Below, piece after piece: positions 7,225 to 15,733 of a stretch of DNA of 64,000 nucleotides. The stretch is from WQXF01 sp031552825 (GTDB taxonomy: Bacteria; Bacillota; Clostridia; Christensenellales; Aristaeellaceae), in the NCBI GenBank assembly GCA_031552825.1, contig JAVBMD010000007.1, forward strand, positions 1-64,000, written 5' to 3'. The position numbers and the translations under genes are program-made. The notes under the pieces are model-generated. The model ran no database searches and was not told the DNA's origin. It was given only the letters and a program-made list of their open reading frames with translations. How positions within the stretch are numbered: the stretch's first letter is position 1; each line of letters begins with the position of its first letter.

Positions 7225-8427
7225 TTATAGCACGACTGGCGAGGTAAAAAAATCCCCGCCCGCCGCGCGCTGGCTCGGCTCCGCGCACCCCAGCGCCCAC
7301 AGATCGCTGGCGCGCAGATCCAGCTGAAAGCAGGCATCCTCGACCCAAGAGGATGAGCCGACCTTGCTGATGATCGGCAGACCGTCGGTCTGCTTTGCTT
7401 GCGCGAGCAGCGGCGCGGCTTCCCGCCGGAAGCCCAGCAGCCGCGCGTAGGGCGGCAGGGGATAGCGCTGCGCCAGCGTGCCGGTGATGCCCAGCAGCGC
7501 CGCGCACAGCACGCGCGAAAGCCGCGCGCGCGTGTAGCGCTTGCACTTGATTTGTTCCAGCAATTGTTCGCGCGTGCAGGCGGTGCGCGCGGCGCGGCGG
7601 ATGCGGTGTTCCAAGCCCTCGCTAACGTCCAGCAGCGCGGCCAGTGCCTCCGGCGGCTGGGTGCGCAGCAGCGCCAGCAGCGCGGTATCCAGCGCTTCGG
7701 GCGCATGGAGGCGGCCTAGCGCGCGCGCCTCGTCGAGCAACGCGTAAGCCTCGGCGGGCATCGCGGCGCGCACATCGCGCCATCGCCCATCTGCCACCGC
7801 CGCGCGTATCGCCGTGGCCGAGGCCATCGCGCCCGGCGCGGGATCGTGATAGCCGCTGCCCGTGCGGGGGATCAGCACCGGCTCCATGCCGCCGCCCAGC
7901 CGTGCGATGGCGCGCAGGTAGCAGATGGCCAGCGCGCTGTTGGGCTGCGAAAGCGCGGCGCGGTCGGCACCCTCGGGCAGCGCCTCAGCGACGGCGAGCA
8001 TCCGCGCACGCACGTGGGCAGCGCCGCCGGAAAGCTCCGCGCGCATCGCCTCGCGCATTGCGGGCGGCTCCTCCTCCAGCAGCGCGGCGGCGGCGCGCAG
8101 CGTGGCCAGATCGCTACACTCGCTGCCGAAGGCCAAGCTGTCGCAGCCCAGCGCGCGAAGCAGCGCTACGCCGCCCAGCGCGAACTGCTCCGCTGGGCGC
8201 ACGGCAAACAGCGTCGGCAATTCGAGCACCACGTCGGCCCCGGCCAGCAGCGCCATGCGCGCGCGCGTAAACTTGTCCAGCAGCGCCACCTCGCCGCGCT
8301 GGGTGAAGGAGCCGCTCATGACGCACGCCACAAAATCCGCGCCGGAAAGCGCGCGCGCCTGCGCCAGATGGTGCGCGTGGCCGTTGTGCAGCGGATTGTA
8401 TTCGCAAATAATGCCGCAGACGCGCAC
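7225..8427 (-). CDS. tmcAL: tRNA(Met) cytidine acetate ligase TmcAL (YlbM)
   Basis: The 400-residue protein begins MRVCGIICEYNPLHNGH. This is the nucleotidyltransferase HxGH-type signature of the YlbM family. In B. subtilis this enzyme activates acetate with ATP and acetylates C34 of elongator tRNA-Met to give ac4C. Further family features are CVMSGSFTQRGE and GADVVLELPT. Length agrees with the family (about 400). Start is ATG at 8427, with GGGGGAGAA upstream. It neighbours the ylbJ-like gene on one side and, divergently, pta on the other. A hairpin with a T-run separates it from the ylbJ-like gene. Confidence 0.92.
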   Translation of the reverse strand: MRVCGIICEYNPLHNGHAHHLAQARALSGADFVACVMSGSFTQRGEVALLDKFTRARMALLAGADVVLELPTLFAVRPAEQFALGGVALLRALGCDSLAFGSECSDLATLRAAAALLEEEPPAMREAMRAELSGGAAHVRARMLAVAEALPEGADRAALSQPNSALAICYLRAIARLGGGMEPVLIPRTGSGYHDPAPGAMASATAIRAAVADGRWRDVRAAMPAEAYALLDEARALGRLHAPEALDTALLALLRTQPPEALAALLDVSEGLEHRIRRAARTACTREQLLEQIKCKRYTRARLSRVLCAALLGITGTLAQRYPLPPYARLLGFRREAAPLLAQAKQTDGLPIISKVGSSSWVEDACFQLDLRASDLWALGCAEPSQRAAGGDFFTSPVVL

Positions 8428-8487
8428 GATTTCTCCCCCTTCCGGAAGCGCTGTTCGGATTTTTGCGGATTTTCCGGGTTTTTTTAC

Positions 8488-8516
8488 TTTTCAAACCCCA
8501 CCAAATCCTGTATACT
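8488..8516 (+). promoter_or_regulatory. Promoter of pta-ackA
   Basis: TTTTCA (8488-8493) and TATACT (8511-8516) have a 17-base spacer. The leader of about 85 bases can form a hairpin (AAGTTTCCGC region with GCGAAAACTT) before the pta ribosome site. Confidence 0.65.
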
Positions 8517-8608
8517 ATTAAAGGTTTGTTCAAGTTTCCGCTGCGGCGTTGTTCGTCGCGGCGAAAACTTCTGTTTTGTCAGTGTACCATGCGAAGGGGG
8601 ATTTGCAA

Positions 8609-9610
8609 ATGGGGGTTATCGAACAAATTCAGGCTCGGGCGAAGGCCAACCGCAAGCATATCGTGTTGGCCGAGGGCAGCGAGCCGCGCACCATTCAGGC
8701 AGCGGCGAAAATCGTGGAGCAGGGCATCGCGGCGGTGACGCTGGTGGGCGGCGAGGCCGAGATCCGCGCCAAGGCGGCGGAGCTGCAGGTTAGCCTCGCG
8801 GGCGTTTCGATCGAGGATCCGGCGAGCAGCGCGAAGAGCGCCGCGTATGCCGAGCAGCTGTGCGAACTGCGCAAAAGCAAGGGCATGACGCCGGAGCAGG
8901 CCGATAAGCTGGTGCGGGGCAACACCCTGTACTTCGGCACGATGATGCTCAAAACCGGTGACGCCGACGGCATGGTGGCGGGCGCCATCAACACCACTGG
9001 CGACGTGCTGCGCCCCGCGCTGCAGATCATCAAGACCGCGCCGGGCATCAAGGTGGTTTCCTCCTGCTTCCTGATGGATTGCCCCGATAAGCGCTACGGG
9101 CAGGACGGCGTGATGGTGTTCGGCGACTGCGCGGTGATCCCCAACCCCACCGCCGAAGAGATGGCGGCCATCGCCGTTGCCTCGGCGCGCACCGGCAAGG
9201 CGCTGGTCGATTTGGAGCCCAAGGTCGCCATGCTTTCCTTCTCCACCAAGGGCTCGGCGGAGCACGAGCTGGTCAGCAAGGTGCAGGAGGCGACGCGCAT
9301 CGCCAAGGAAGCCGCGCCGGAGCTGATGATCGACGGCGAGCTGCAGGCCGACGCCGCGCTGGTGGCCTCGGTGGGTCAGCTCAAGAGCCCCGGCAGCCCC
9401 GTGGCCGGGCATGCCAACGTGCTGGTGTTCCCCGATTTGCAGGCCGGTAATATCGGCTACAAGCTGGTGCAGCGCCTCGCCGGAGCCGATGCCGTCGGCC
9501 CGATCATCCAAGGCCTCGCCAAGCCGGTCAACGACCTTTCGCGCGGCTGCTCGGTGGAGGACATCGTGTCGGTGGTGGCCATCGCGGCGGTGCAGGCGGC
9601 GGCGCAGTAA
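8609..9610 (+). CDS. pta: Phosphate acetyltransferase
   Basis: This 333-residue protein is the short form of Pta, which converts acetyl-CoA and phosphate to acetyl phosphate and CoA. It opens IQARAKANRKHIVLAEGSEPRT, matching the family N-terminus. It contains GDADGMVAGAINTT, the substrate-loop FSTKGSAEHE, and the C-terminal SPGSPVAGHANVLVFPDL that is diagnostic of Pta. Start is ATG at 8609 with GAAGGGGG upstream; upstream in-frame codons lie in the leader. ackA follows after 36 bases, so the two form the usual acetate and ATP-generating operon of fermenters. Confidence 0.96.
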   Translation: MGVIEQIQARAKANRKHIVLAEGSEPRTIQAAAKIVEQGIAAVTLVGGEAEIRAKAAELQVSLAGVSIEDPASSAKSAAYAEQLCELRKSKGMTPEQADKLVRGNTLYFGTMMLKTGDADGMVAGAINTTGDVLRPALQIIKTAPGIKVVSSCFLMDCPDKRYGQDGVMVFGDCAVIPNPTAEEMAAIAVASARTGKALVDLEPKVAMLSFSTKGSAEHELVSKVQEATRIAKEAAPELMIDGELQADAALVASVGQLKSPGSPVAGHANVLVFPDLQAGNIGYKLVQRLAGADAVGPIIQGLAKPVNDLSRGCSVEDIVSVVAIAAVQAAAQ

Positions 9611-9646
9611 CGATTACCGGATAAGCGGAAAGGAACGGAAGCTATC

Positions 9647-10837
9647 ATGAATGTTTTGATTATCAACGCGGGTTCCTCGTCCCTCAAATACCAACTCATC
9701 GACATGCGCGACGAATCGGTGATGGCCAAGGGCCAGGTGGAGCGCATCGGCATCCCCGGCACGCTGCTGGTGCAGAAGGCCAAGGGCAAGACGCTGTCGG
9801 TGGAGGATTACACCGCCAACCACGTCGGCGCCATCAAGGCCGTGCTGGCCGCACTGACCGATCCGGAGTACGGCGCGGTCGGCTCGATGGCCGAGATCGG
9901 CGCGGTGGGGCATCGCGTGGTGCACGGCGGCGAGAAGTTCAAGCAGTCGGTGCGCATCGACGAAAGCGTGATGGAAGCCATCCGCGAGAACGTGGCGCTG
10001 GCTCCGCTGCACAACCCCGCCAACATTATGGGCATCGAGGCCTGCCAGGCCGTGATGCCCGGCACGCCGATGGTGGCGGTGTTCGATACCGCCTTCCATC
10101 AGACCATGCCGGAGCGCGCCTACCTGTACGCGCTGCCCTATGATTACTACAAGCGCCTGCGCATCCGCCGCTACGGCTTTCACGGCACCAGCCACCGCTA
10201 CGTGGCCTCCTTGGTGCCCGGTTACCTCGGCAAGCCCGCCAGCGAGCTCAAGTTTGTGATTTGCCACATGGGCAACGGCGTCTCCTTCTCCGCCATCAAG
10301 AACGGCGAATCCATCGATACCACCATGGGGCTGACCCCGCTGGAGGGCTTGGTGATGGGCACGCGCAGCGGCGATATCGATCCGGCCATCATCCAGTTTG
10401 TGATGGAGCGCGAGAAGATGGACATTCAGGGCGTGATGGACGTGCTCAACAAAAAGTCCGGCGTGCTGGGGCTTTCCGGCCTGACCAGCGACATGCGTGA
10501 CGTGACCTCCGCCGACGATGAAGGCGACCCGGCGGCGCACCGCGCGCTGGAGGTGTACGACTACCGCGCGCGCAAGTACATCGGCGCGTATGCCGCCGCC
10601 ATGGGCGGGCTGGACGCCATCGTGTTCACCGCCGGGGTGGGCGAGAACGACTATCAGGCGCGCGCGCGCATCGTGGAGGGTTTGCAGTTCCTCGGCGTGG
10701 AGATGGAGCACAGCAAGAACTTTAAGGGCGCGGAGGGCGATATTTCTACCGCGAACAGCCGCTGCAAAATTCTTGTGGTGCCGACCAACGAGGAATTGGC
10801 CATCGCGCGCGATACCAAGGAGATCGTTGAAGGGTAA
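9647..10837 (+). CDS. ackA: Acetate kinase
   Basis: The 396-residue protein starts MNVLIINAGSSSLKYQLID, the acetate kinase signature. It also has VGHRVVHGGEKF, VFDTAFHQTMP, RRYGFHGTSHRYV, CHMGNGVSFSAIKNG and FTAGVGEN. All conserved catalytic elements (Asn7, His-Gly-Thr-Ser-His and the GAGVGEN-like loop) are present. It forms ATP and acetate from acetyl phosphate and ADP in the cytosol. It is co-transcribed with pta. A nearly perfect palindrome, AAGCTTTGCCAAAAAGCTT, follows the stop and overlaps the next promoter. Confidence 0.97.
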   Translation: MNVLIINAGSSSLKYQLIDMRDESVMAKGQVERIGIPGTLLVQKAKGKTLSVEDYTANHVGAIKAVLAALTDPEYGAVGSMAEIGAVGHRVVHGGEKFKQSVRIDESVMEAIRENVALAPLHNPANIMGIEACQAVMPGTPMVAVFDTAFHQTMPERAYLYALPYDYYKRLRIRRYGFHGTSHRYVASLVPGYLGKPASELKFVICHMGNGVSFSAIKNGESIDTTMGLTPLEGLVMGTRSGDIDPAIIQFVMEREKMDIQGVMDVLNKKSGVLGLSGLTSDMRDVTSADDEGDPAAHRALEVYDYRARKYIGAYAAAMGGLDAIVFTAGVGENDYQARARIVEGLQFLGVEMEHSKNFKGAEGDISTANSRCKILVVPTNEELAIARDTKEIVEG

Positions 10838-10852
10838 GCTTTGCCAAAAAGC

Positions 10853-10881
10853 TTGACAGACCCGAGCCGCTCACCTATAAT
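10853..10881 (+). promoter_or_regulatory. Consensus promoter of DUF177-rpmF
   Basis: TTGACA (10853-10858), a 17-base spacer and TATAAT (10876-10881) match the sigma-A consensus exactly. It fits strong expression of the ribosomal protein gene downstream. Confidence 0.9.
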
Positions 10882-10913
10882 AACATCTGGTCTCGTTTTT
10901 TGAGGTGAGGGAC

Positions 10914-11426
10914 ATGTTGTTAAACGTCTCGGCGGCGCTGCAAGCGCCGGGGGCGGAGATCCCCTTCGCGATGAGCGAAGAGATGCCGCCTACGACTTGG
11001 GATGGTGCGGAGTTGTTCTTCGAATCGCCGGTGGAGGTGCGCGGCACCTGCGTGGCGGTGAAGGAGGATGTTTGGGTGCGCGCCACGGTGCGCGCTCAAG
11101 TGCGCACAGCCTGCGGCAACTGCTTGGGCGACGCGCGGCACGATGCGTGCGCGGCGCTGGAGGTGCGGTTCACCCGCGATCCCGACCCTGACGATCCGGA
11201 CTTGTTCCCCTTTGAGGGGCACGCCTTGGAGATGGACGACGCTGTGCTGGGCGCGCTGTGGCTGGAGATGCCGATGCGCATCCTGTGCAAGCCCGACTGC
11301 CAAGGGATCTGCCCCGTTTGCGGCGCCAACCGCAATGAAACGCGCTGTGCATGCCAGAAGGAAATGCCGTCGAAGCATCCTTTTTCGGCATTGGCATCCC
11401 TGCTGAATCAGGATGAGGAGGTGTAA
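10914..11426 (+). CDS. DUF177 protein (YceD/YlbN family)
   Basis: The 170-residue protein is a YceD/YlbN-family member, recognised by RTACGNCLGD, the acidic DPDDPDLFPFEG stretch, and the C-terminal cysteine cluster CKPDCQGICPVCG and CAC. The cysteines could bind zinc. The family sits next to rpmF in most Firmicutes and in E. coli. It is linked to 23S rRNA and ribosome biogenesis by published work on plant and bacterial homologues; its biochemical role is not settled. Start is ATG at 10914 after GAGGTGAGG. It is 2 bases from rpmF. Confidence 0.88.
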   Translation: MLLNVSAALQAPGAEIPFAMSEEMPPTTWDGAELFFESPVEVRGTCVAVKEDVWVRATVRAQVRTACGNCLGDARHDACAALEVRFTRDPDPDDPDLFPFEGHALEMDDAVLGALWLEMPMRILCKPDCQGICPVCGANRNETRCACQKEMPSKHPFSALASLLNQDEEV

Positions 11427-11428
11427 TT

Positions 11429-11635
11429 ATGGCTCTTCCCAAGGGTAAAGTATCCAAAGCCCGCGGCCGCAAGCGTCGCACGCATTGGAAGCTGTCGGCT
11501 CCCGGCATTACGAAATGCCCGCGTTGCCAGCAGATGAAGCTGAACCATCGTATCTGCAAGCACTGCGGCTATTACGATGGCAAGCAGGTCATCGTGATGG
11601 AAGATGACACCGTGAAAAAAGAGAAGGAAGCCTAA
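11429..11635 (+). CDS. rpmF: 50S ribosomal protein L32
   Basis: The 68-residue protein matches L32. It has a basic N-terminus (ALPKGKVSKARGRKRRTHWK), then APGITKCPRCQQMKLNHRIC and CKHCGYYDGK. The four cysteines form the zinc ribbon of the C+ form of L32. The acidic and lysine-rich tail is slightly longer than in Bacillus. It is translated from a good ribosome site (GAGGAGG) placed inside the end of the DUF177 gene. A strong terminator follows, and fatty acid genes (plsX, fabD), which often follow in other Firmicutes, are absent. Confidence 0.97.
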   Translation: MALPKGKVSKARGRKRRTHWKLSAPGITKCPRCQQMKLNHRICKHCGYYDGKQVIVMEDDTVKKEKEA

Positions 11636-11652
11636 TCGGCTTTCCGCAAAAG

Positions 11653-11678
11653 GCGCGATCGAAGGATCGCGCTTTTTT
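11653..11678 (+). terminator. Rho-independent terminator of rpmF
   Basis: GCGCGATC and GATCGCGC form a perfect 8-bp stem with a GAAG loop, followed by six Ts. Confidence 0.92.
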
Positions 11679-11712
11679 GTATTGCTCGCGTATTTCGTTT
11701 TGAGGATTCGTA

Positions 11713-13143
11713 TCAGATCGCCAAAGGCGACATTTCCGTGGGATTGATGCTGTTCTTGAGCGGGAGAACCAGGTACATGGTAAGGATGGGCTTTTTGTAG
11801 ACCGGCTTGATGGTGCAGCCGTAATACTTCGCGAGCACCTTGTTTACCTCAACGAGCCCTCGGCCGGAATGGCCTTCCTTTGTGGAAAAGCCCGGCTCAA
11901 ATATGCGCGAGGCGTCCACCAAGGCGGGGGAGGTGTTGGCGATGGCGACCACTGCCTTGCCCCCGTGGCTGCTGATTCGAACCAGCACCTTCGGCGCGGA
12001 GGAGCCGCAGGCGCTCTCGATGGCGTTCTTTAGCAGGTTGCTAAGGAGGCGGCACAGATCGTAATCCGACATATCGATGAATTTAAACGCGCGCACATCC
12101 TTCACCTCGAATTCCACCGACAACGTGCGCGCCAACTCCTCCATCGATAGGAACAAGCCGTACAACGCGGGCGCGTCCCGCAGCCAAAGATGCAGGTTGA
12201 GCCGGTCGTTGTTCTGCACCGCTTCCCCGTACACCTTGCTATGGAACGATTTGAGCTCCTCATAGCTTTCGGTTTCAATGAAGCCGTTGTATACCTGCAG
12301 CAGGTTGTTCAGATCGTGCCGAATGCCGTGAAAATCATCCAAGTTTTGGCGCAACACGGCGTTGTGCAGGTTCGCCTGATGCAGCTCGACGTGGTTCATC
12401 CGGATGCGGTAAAGCAGAACGATCAACGTCGACAAGAGCGCGATCGAAGCCGGGTAATAGTAGTTGTAAATGATCGTTCTGTTGACGTTGAGGACGAATT
12501 CAATGCTGGCCAGCGAACACCACAGCGCGCAGCCAAACAGGAAATTTGTAAGGCTAGGATGCTTTTTCTCTTCGTTCCCCGCCTCGAAGAACAGCTTCAG
12601 CCTGTGCGCGTTTCGGTCGATATACTTTGAAAGGGCTAGGTTGATCGCGACCAGCAGGAGGATCAGGAGAAGGTGGGCGAGGTTGAAACCGGCGAACGGG
12701 GACAGGATGCTTTGAAAGGGCAGGTAGACCGTTTCCATACTGTTGGAAAGCAGGGCGAACAATTCGCTGAAGCAGAAGACCAGCAGCGAGGAATTGGCCA
12801 CGTCGCGCGCGGATAAGCGCAGCACCGATCGGGCCGTCCAGAAGTAGGCAAGCATCCAGAGCGGGTTGCGATAGATGAGCGCGAAGCGTATCCAAGGCAG
12901 CGCGTTCTGCAACGCTTCGCGGGAAAAAAGGTGCTGCCAGCAAAAAATCAGGACATAGTTGGGGACGATAACCACGGCGGTCAAGATGGCGGCAAAAAAC
13001 AGCTGGCGCGGCAGTGAAATGTCCTCACAGTTGATTTTTTTCAGCTGCACCGCGACGAAAAAATTGCACAGAAAGATGTATGTGGGCTCCAAGATAAGGA
13101 CGAAGATCTGATGATTTAACAGCATCTCTAGCACAGAGATCAT
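11713..13143 (-). CDS. Orphan GHKL sensor histidine kinase (AgrC-like)
   Basis: The 476-residue protein has about six membrane segments in the first 240 residues. The cytoplasmic kinase part follows: H-box FHGIRHDLNNLLQV with the phosphorylatable His, N-box LLSNLLKNAIESA and G-box GHSGRGLVEVNK. This architecture is that of AgrC/VirS-like peptide or signal sensors (HPK10 class). Start is ATG at 13143 with AAAGGA 7 bases upstream; earlier in-frame ATGs lack a site. No response regulator of the LytTR type and no agrB/agrD-like pair lies nearby, so its partner and signal are unknown. Confidence 0.85.
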   Translation of the reverse strand: MISVLEMLLNHQIFVLILEPTYIFLCNFFVAVQLKKINCEDISLPRQLFFAAILTAVVIVPNYVLIFCWQHLFSREALQNALPWIRFALIYRNPLWMLAYFWTARSVLRLSARDVANSSLLVFCFSELFALLSNSMETVYLPFQSILSPFAGFNLAHLLLILLLVAINLALSKYIDRNAHRLKLFFEAGNEEKKHPSLTNFLFGCALWCSLASIEFVLNVNRTIIYNYYYPASIALLSTLIVLLYRIRMNHVELHQANLHNAVLRQNLDDFHGIRHDLNNLLQVYNGFIETESYEELKSFHSKVYGEAVQNNDRLNLHLWLRDAPALYGLFLSMEELARTLSVEFEVKDVRAFKFIDMSDYDLCRLLSNLLKNAIESACGSSAPKVLVRISSHGGKAVVAIANTSPALVDASRIFEPGFSTKEGHSGRGLVEVNKVLAKYYGCTIKPVYKKPILTMYLVLPLKNSINPTEMSPLAI

Positions 13144-13401
13144 AAAAAGATCCTTTCGTTGCATGGTCGGAGGGCGACTCAAACCGGATGTCTTTTCCAA
13201 AAGAGGATAGAATTGCCATACAACACTCTACCATTAGTGCGGAGATTGCTCAAGCTGTTTTTTGAAAATTACAAAAAATTCTTGCGGAAGCGATGCGGCG
13301 GACGCATCGCGCATGCCAAAAGAACCCGGCATGTTCTGCTTTTCGCGCGCGCAAGCTACGCGCATCGATCGATTTCGACGGCATAGAGAAGGAGAATGTG
13401 C

Positions 13402-14475
13402 ATGTTTCAGAAAAAATACTGGATCAAACGGGGCGCGGCGGCGCTGTGCGCGGCGCTGATCGCGCTGGGCTGCGCGGGCTGCGCCAGCAACCCGCCCAAC
13501 GAGGTGCCGAGGCAAAAGGAAACGCTGCCCTCCGGCGAGGACACACCGCCGCCGATGCTGGCCAACGGGGACCCAAATGCGGCTCCGGACGGGGCGGAGA
13601 AACCCGTCGATTCGCGCGTCAAGCTGCCCGCCAAGCTCAGCATGGAGGGCGGCGAACCCTCGCTCAAGGTGTACGTGGTCAGCGCCAAGAAGGTGGAGGC
13701 CATGCCGCTGGAAAAATACCTGGAGGGCGTGCTGGCGGGCGAGATGAAGAACGACTGGCCGCTGGAGGCGCTTAAGGCGCAGGCCATTTTGGCGCGCACC
13801 TTCGTGCTCAAGTTTATAGAGGAGAAGGAATCGAAATACCCCGGCGCGGACATCTCGACCGACATCGAGGAGGCGCAGGCCTACGACACGGCGGGGGTCA
13901 ACGACCGTATTCGCGAGGCGGTCAAGGAGACCAAGGGGCTGGTGCTGGCCTCGCAGGGCGACCTGCCCTACGGGTGGTTTCACGCGCACTCCGGCGGGCT
14001 GACCGCCAAGGCCAAGGAAGGGCTGGAGTATGAGCGCGCCGAACCGCGCTACACCAAGATCGTCAAAGGGCGGGAGAGCGACAAGGCGCCCAAGGATGTC
14101 GCCAAGTGGACGGCTACCTTTACCGCCGCTGAGGTGCTCAAGGCCGCAAGCAGGGCGGGCGTTTCCGGCAGCAAGCTGGAGGGCATCCAGATCGGCCAGC
14201 GCGGGGAATCCGGCCGCGCGACGACGCTGGTGGTCAACAACACCAGCGTACCGGCGGGTTCCTTCCGCATCGCCATCGGCAGCACAAAAATGAAATCCAC
14301 CCTCCTTGATGAGATCAAGATGGAGGGTGGAAAGGTGACCTTTTCAGGCAAGGGCTACGGGCATGGCGTGGGGATGTCGCAATGGGGCGCGTATGGCTTG
14401 GCCGAGCAGGGGGAGAAGGCTGAAACCATCGTGCAGTATTACTTCGATGGTTGCGAGGTCGTGCGGCTGTGGTGA
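13402..14475 (+). CDS. SpoIID/LytB-domain lipoprotein
   Basis: The 357-residue protein has an N-terminal hydrophobic segment ending in a cysteine-rich lipobox (LGCAGC), so it is probably a lipoprotein. A proline-rich linker follows. The SpoIID domain then includes EKYLEGVLAGEM, the LKAQAILARTFVL helix, and the C-terminal GKGYGHGVGMSQWGAYGLAEQG signature. SpoIID proteins are lytic transglycosylases that cut denuded glycan strands, for example during spore engulfment; SpoIID-like proteins also occur outside sporulation. The conserved Glu of the EMxxxWP-like motif is present (GEMKNDWP). Start is ATG at 13402, 7 bases after AAGGAG. Its stop abuts the stop of the next, convergent, gene with no gap. 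Confidence 0.87.
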   Translation: MFQKKYWIKRGAAALCAALIALGCAGCASNPPNEVPRQKETLPSGEDTPPPMLANGDPNAAPDGAEKPVDSRVKLPAKLSMEGGEPSLKVYVVSAKKVEAMPLEKYLEGVLAGEMKNDWPLEALKAQAILARTFVLKFIEEKESKYPGADISTDIEEAQAYDTAGVNDRIREAVKETKGLVLASQGDLPYGWFHAHSGGLTAKAKEGLEYERAEPRYTKIVKGRESDKAPKDVAKWTATFTAAEVLKAASRAGVSGSKLEGIQIGQRGESGRATTLVVNNTSVPAGSFRIAIGSTKMKSTLLDEIKMEGGKVTFSGKGYGHGVGMSQWGAYGLAEQGEKAETIVQYYFDGCEVVRLW

Positions 14476-15615
14476 TTATCCGAGCAGCCGCTCCGCCGCC
14501 GCCATATTCTCGATAACCGGCACGCCGAACGGGCAGCGCTCCTCGCAGTTGCCGCAGGCGATGCACGCCGCGCCGCTGTGCTCCAGCGAGGCGTAGTGCG
14601 CGCGCAGCGTGGCGGGTACCTGCTGCTCGTTGAGCCGCGCGATGTCCAGATACTTGTTGACGGCGGCGATGTCGATGCCCGCGGGGCAGGGCTGGCAGTG
14701 GCTGCAATACACGCAGTTGCCGCGGAAATCGTTGCGCAGCGTGCCCAGCAGCGGCGAATAGTCGCGCTCCTGATCGCTGGCGTCGAGGTAGCGCAGGGCG
14801 TCCCGCATCTCCGCGCCGGTTTTGCAGCCCAGCAGCACGCTGGATACCGCCGGGCGGGTTAGCGCGTAATGAATGCACTGGGCGGCGGTCATCGGCTGCG
14901 CGAAGGGCGTATGCTCCTTGGAAAGCAGCTTGCCCGCCCCCAGCGTCTTCATCACGGTGATGCCCACGCCCAGCTGCTCGCATTGCTTGTACAGCGCGGC
15001 GCGCTTGGGATCGAGGCCGCGAAAGGCTGAGCCGTCCAGCGGGCCGTCGAGCTGATCGAGCACGTTGACCTCGGCGGGGTAGAGGTCAAAGGCGAGGTTG
15101 ATGCTGAACAGCATGATCTCGGGCAAGCCGGTGGCCAGCACGCGCGCCGCCATATCGGGATTGTGCGAGCTGAAGCCGATGTGGCCGATATCGCCGTCGC
15201 GCTTTAATTTCTGCACGTAGTCGGCGAAGCCGGTGTTGAACACGCCCTTATAATCCTTCTCGGAATCGATGAAGAACATCATGCCGAAATCGATGCGGCC
15301 AAAGATGCGCAGCAGATCCTCGAAGTAGCGCTGCACGGTGGGCAGATCGCGGCTGATGTCGTACTGCTGCTTGACATCGGTGGAGCCGACGTGGCCCTGG
15401 ATGTACACGTCCTTTCGGCGCGCGCCCAACGCCTTGGCGATGTTTTCGCGCACCTCGCGCCCGGGCATGAACACGTCGAGGATGTTGACGCCCTGCTCCA
15501 GCGCGGCGTCGATCGTCTCCTTGATCTGCCCGTAGGGGGTACCGTCCAAGTGCTCGCAGCCCAGGCCGATGATGCTGGCCTGCTTGCCGGTTTTGCCGAT
15601 GTCGCGGTAAAGCAT
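14476..15615 (-). CDS. Aldo/keto reductase with C-terminal 4Fe-4S domain
   Basis: The 379-residue protein combines an aldo/keto reductase barrel (residues 1 to about 280; LYRDIGKTGKQASIIGLG, then FMPGREVRENIAKAL, IGFSSHNP) with a ferredoxin-like tail. The tail has CVYCSHCQPCP and CIACGNCEERCPFGV, enough cysteines for one or two 4Fe-4S clusters. The usual catalytic Tyr of classical reductases is replaced in this subfamily, and substrates are mostly unknown. GGAGG precedes the ATG at 15615. It is the last gene of a minus-strand cluster behind the two unrecognised genes and the remnant upstream. Confidence 0.88.
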   Translation of the reverse strand: MLYRDIGKTGKQASIIGLGCEHLDGTPYGQIKETIDAALEQGVNILDVFMPGREVRENIAKALGARRKDVYIQGHVGSTDVKQQYDISRDLPTVQRYFEDLLRIFGRIDFGMMFFIDSEKDYKGVFNTGFADYVQKLKRDGDIGHIGFSSHNPDMAARVLATGLPEIMLFSINLAFDLYPAEVNVLDQLDGPLDGSAFRGLDPKRAALYKQCEQLGVGITVMKTLGAGKLLSKEHTPFAQPMTAAQCIHYALTRPAVSSVLLGCKTGAEMRDALRYLDASDQERDYSPLLGTLRNDFRGNCVYCSHCQPCPAGIDIAAVNKYLDIARLNEQQVPATLRAHYASLEHSGAACIACGNCEERCPFGVPVIENMAAAERLLG

Positions 15616-15633
15616 GGTGTGTGTCCTCCTGAT

Positions 15634-15720
15634 CTATTTTCGTGGGGCTACCGATTGGGGCAGCTTTTCTAACGCGTTGAGGGGCATGGATACGCGCACC
15701 TGCGCGCCGTCGGGTTCTTT
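15634..15720 (-). pseudogene. C-terminal remnant of a paralogue of the 16708-17811 gene
   Basis: On the minus strand, in frame to a TAG at 15634-15636, the codons read KEPDGAQVRV, SMPLNALEKL and PQSVAPRK. The C-terminus of the gene at 16708-17811 reads KEPDGTRVRV, FAPLSALEGV. The shared pattern KEPDGxxVRVxxPLxALE cannot be chance. No start or upstream body remains; the homologous part begins just after the stop of the gene at 15734. It is therefore a leftover of a second copy, probably from a tandem duplication followed by deletion or from gene replacement. Confidence 0.8.
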
Positions 15721-15733
15721 AGCGCCGTCCGCA

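Noticed and set aside
5991..7706. 571-codon minus-strand open frame
   Set aside because: It overlaps the SH3 gene, the ylbJ-like gene and tmcAL in other frames. The translation is Arg/Ala-rich with no family motif, as expected for a shadow in GC-rich sequence.
11713..13143. Complete agr quorum-sensing system
   Set aside because: Only a kinase is present; no processing protease, peptide precursor or LytTR regulator was found on either side.
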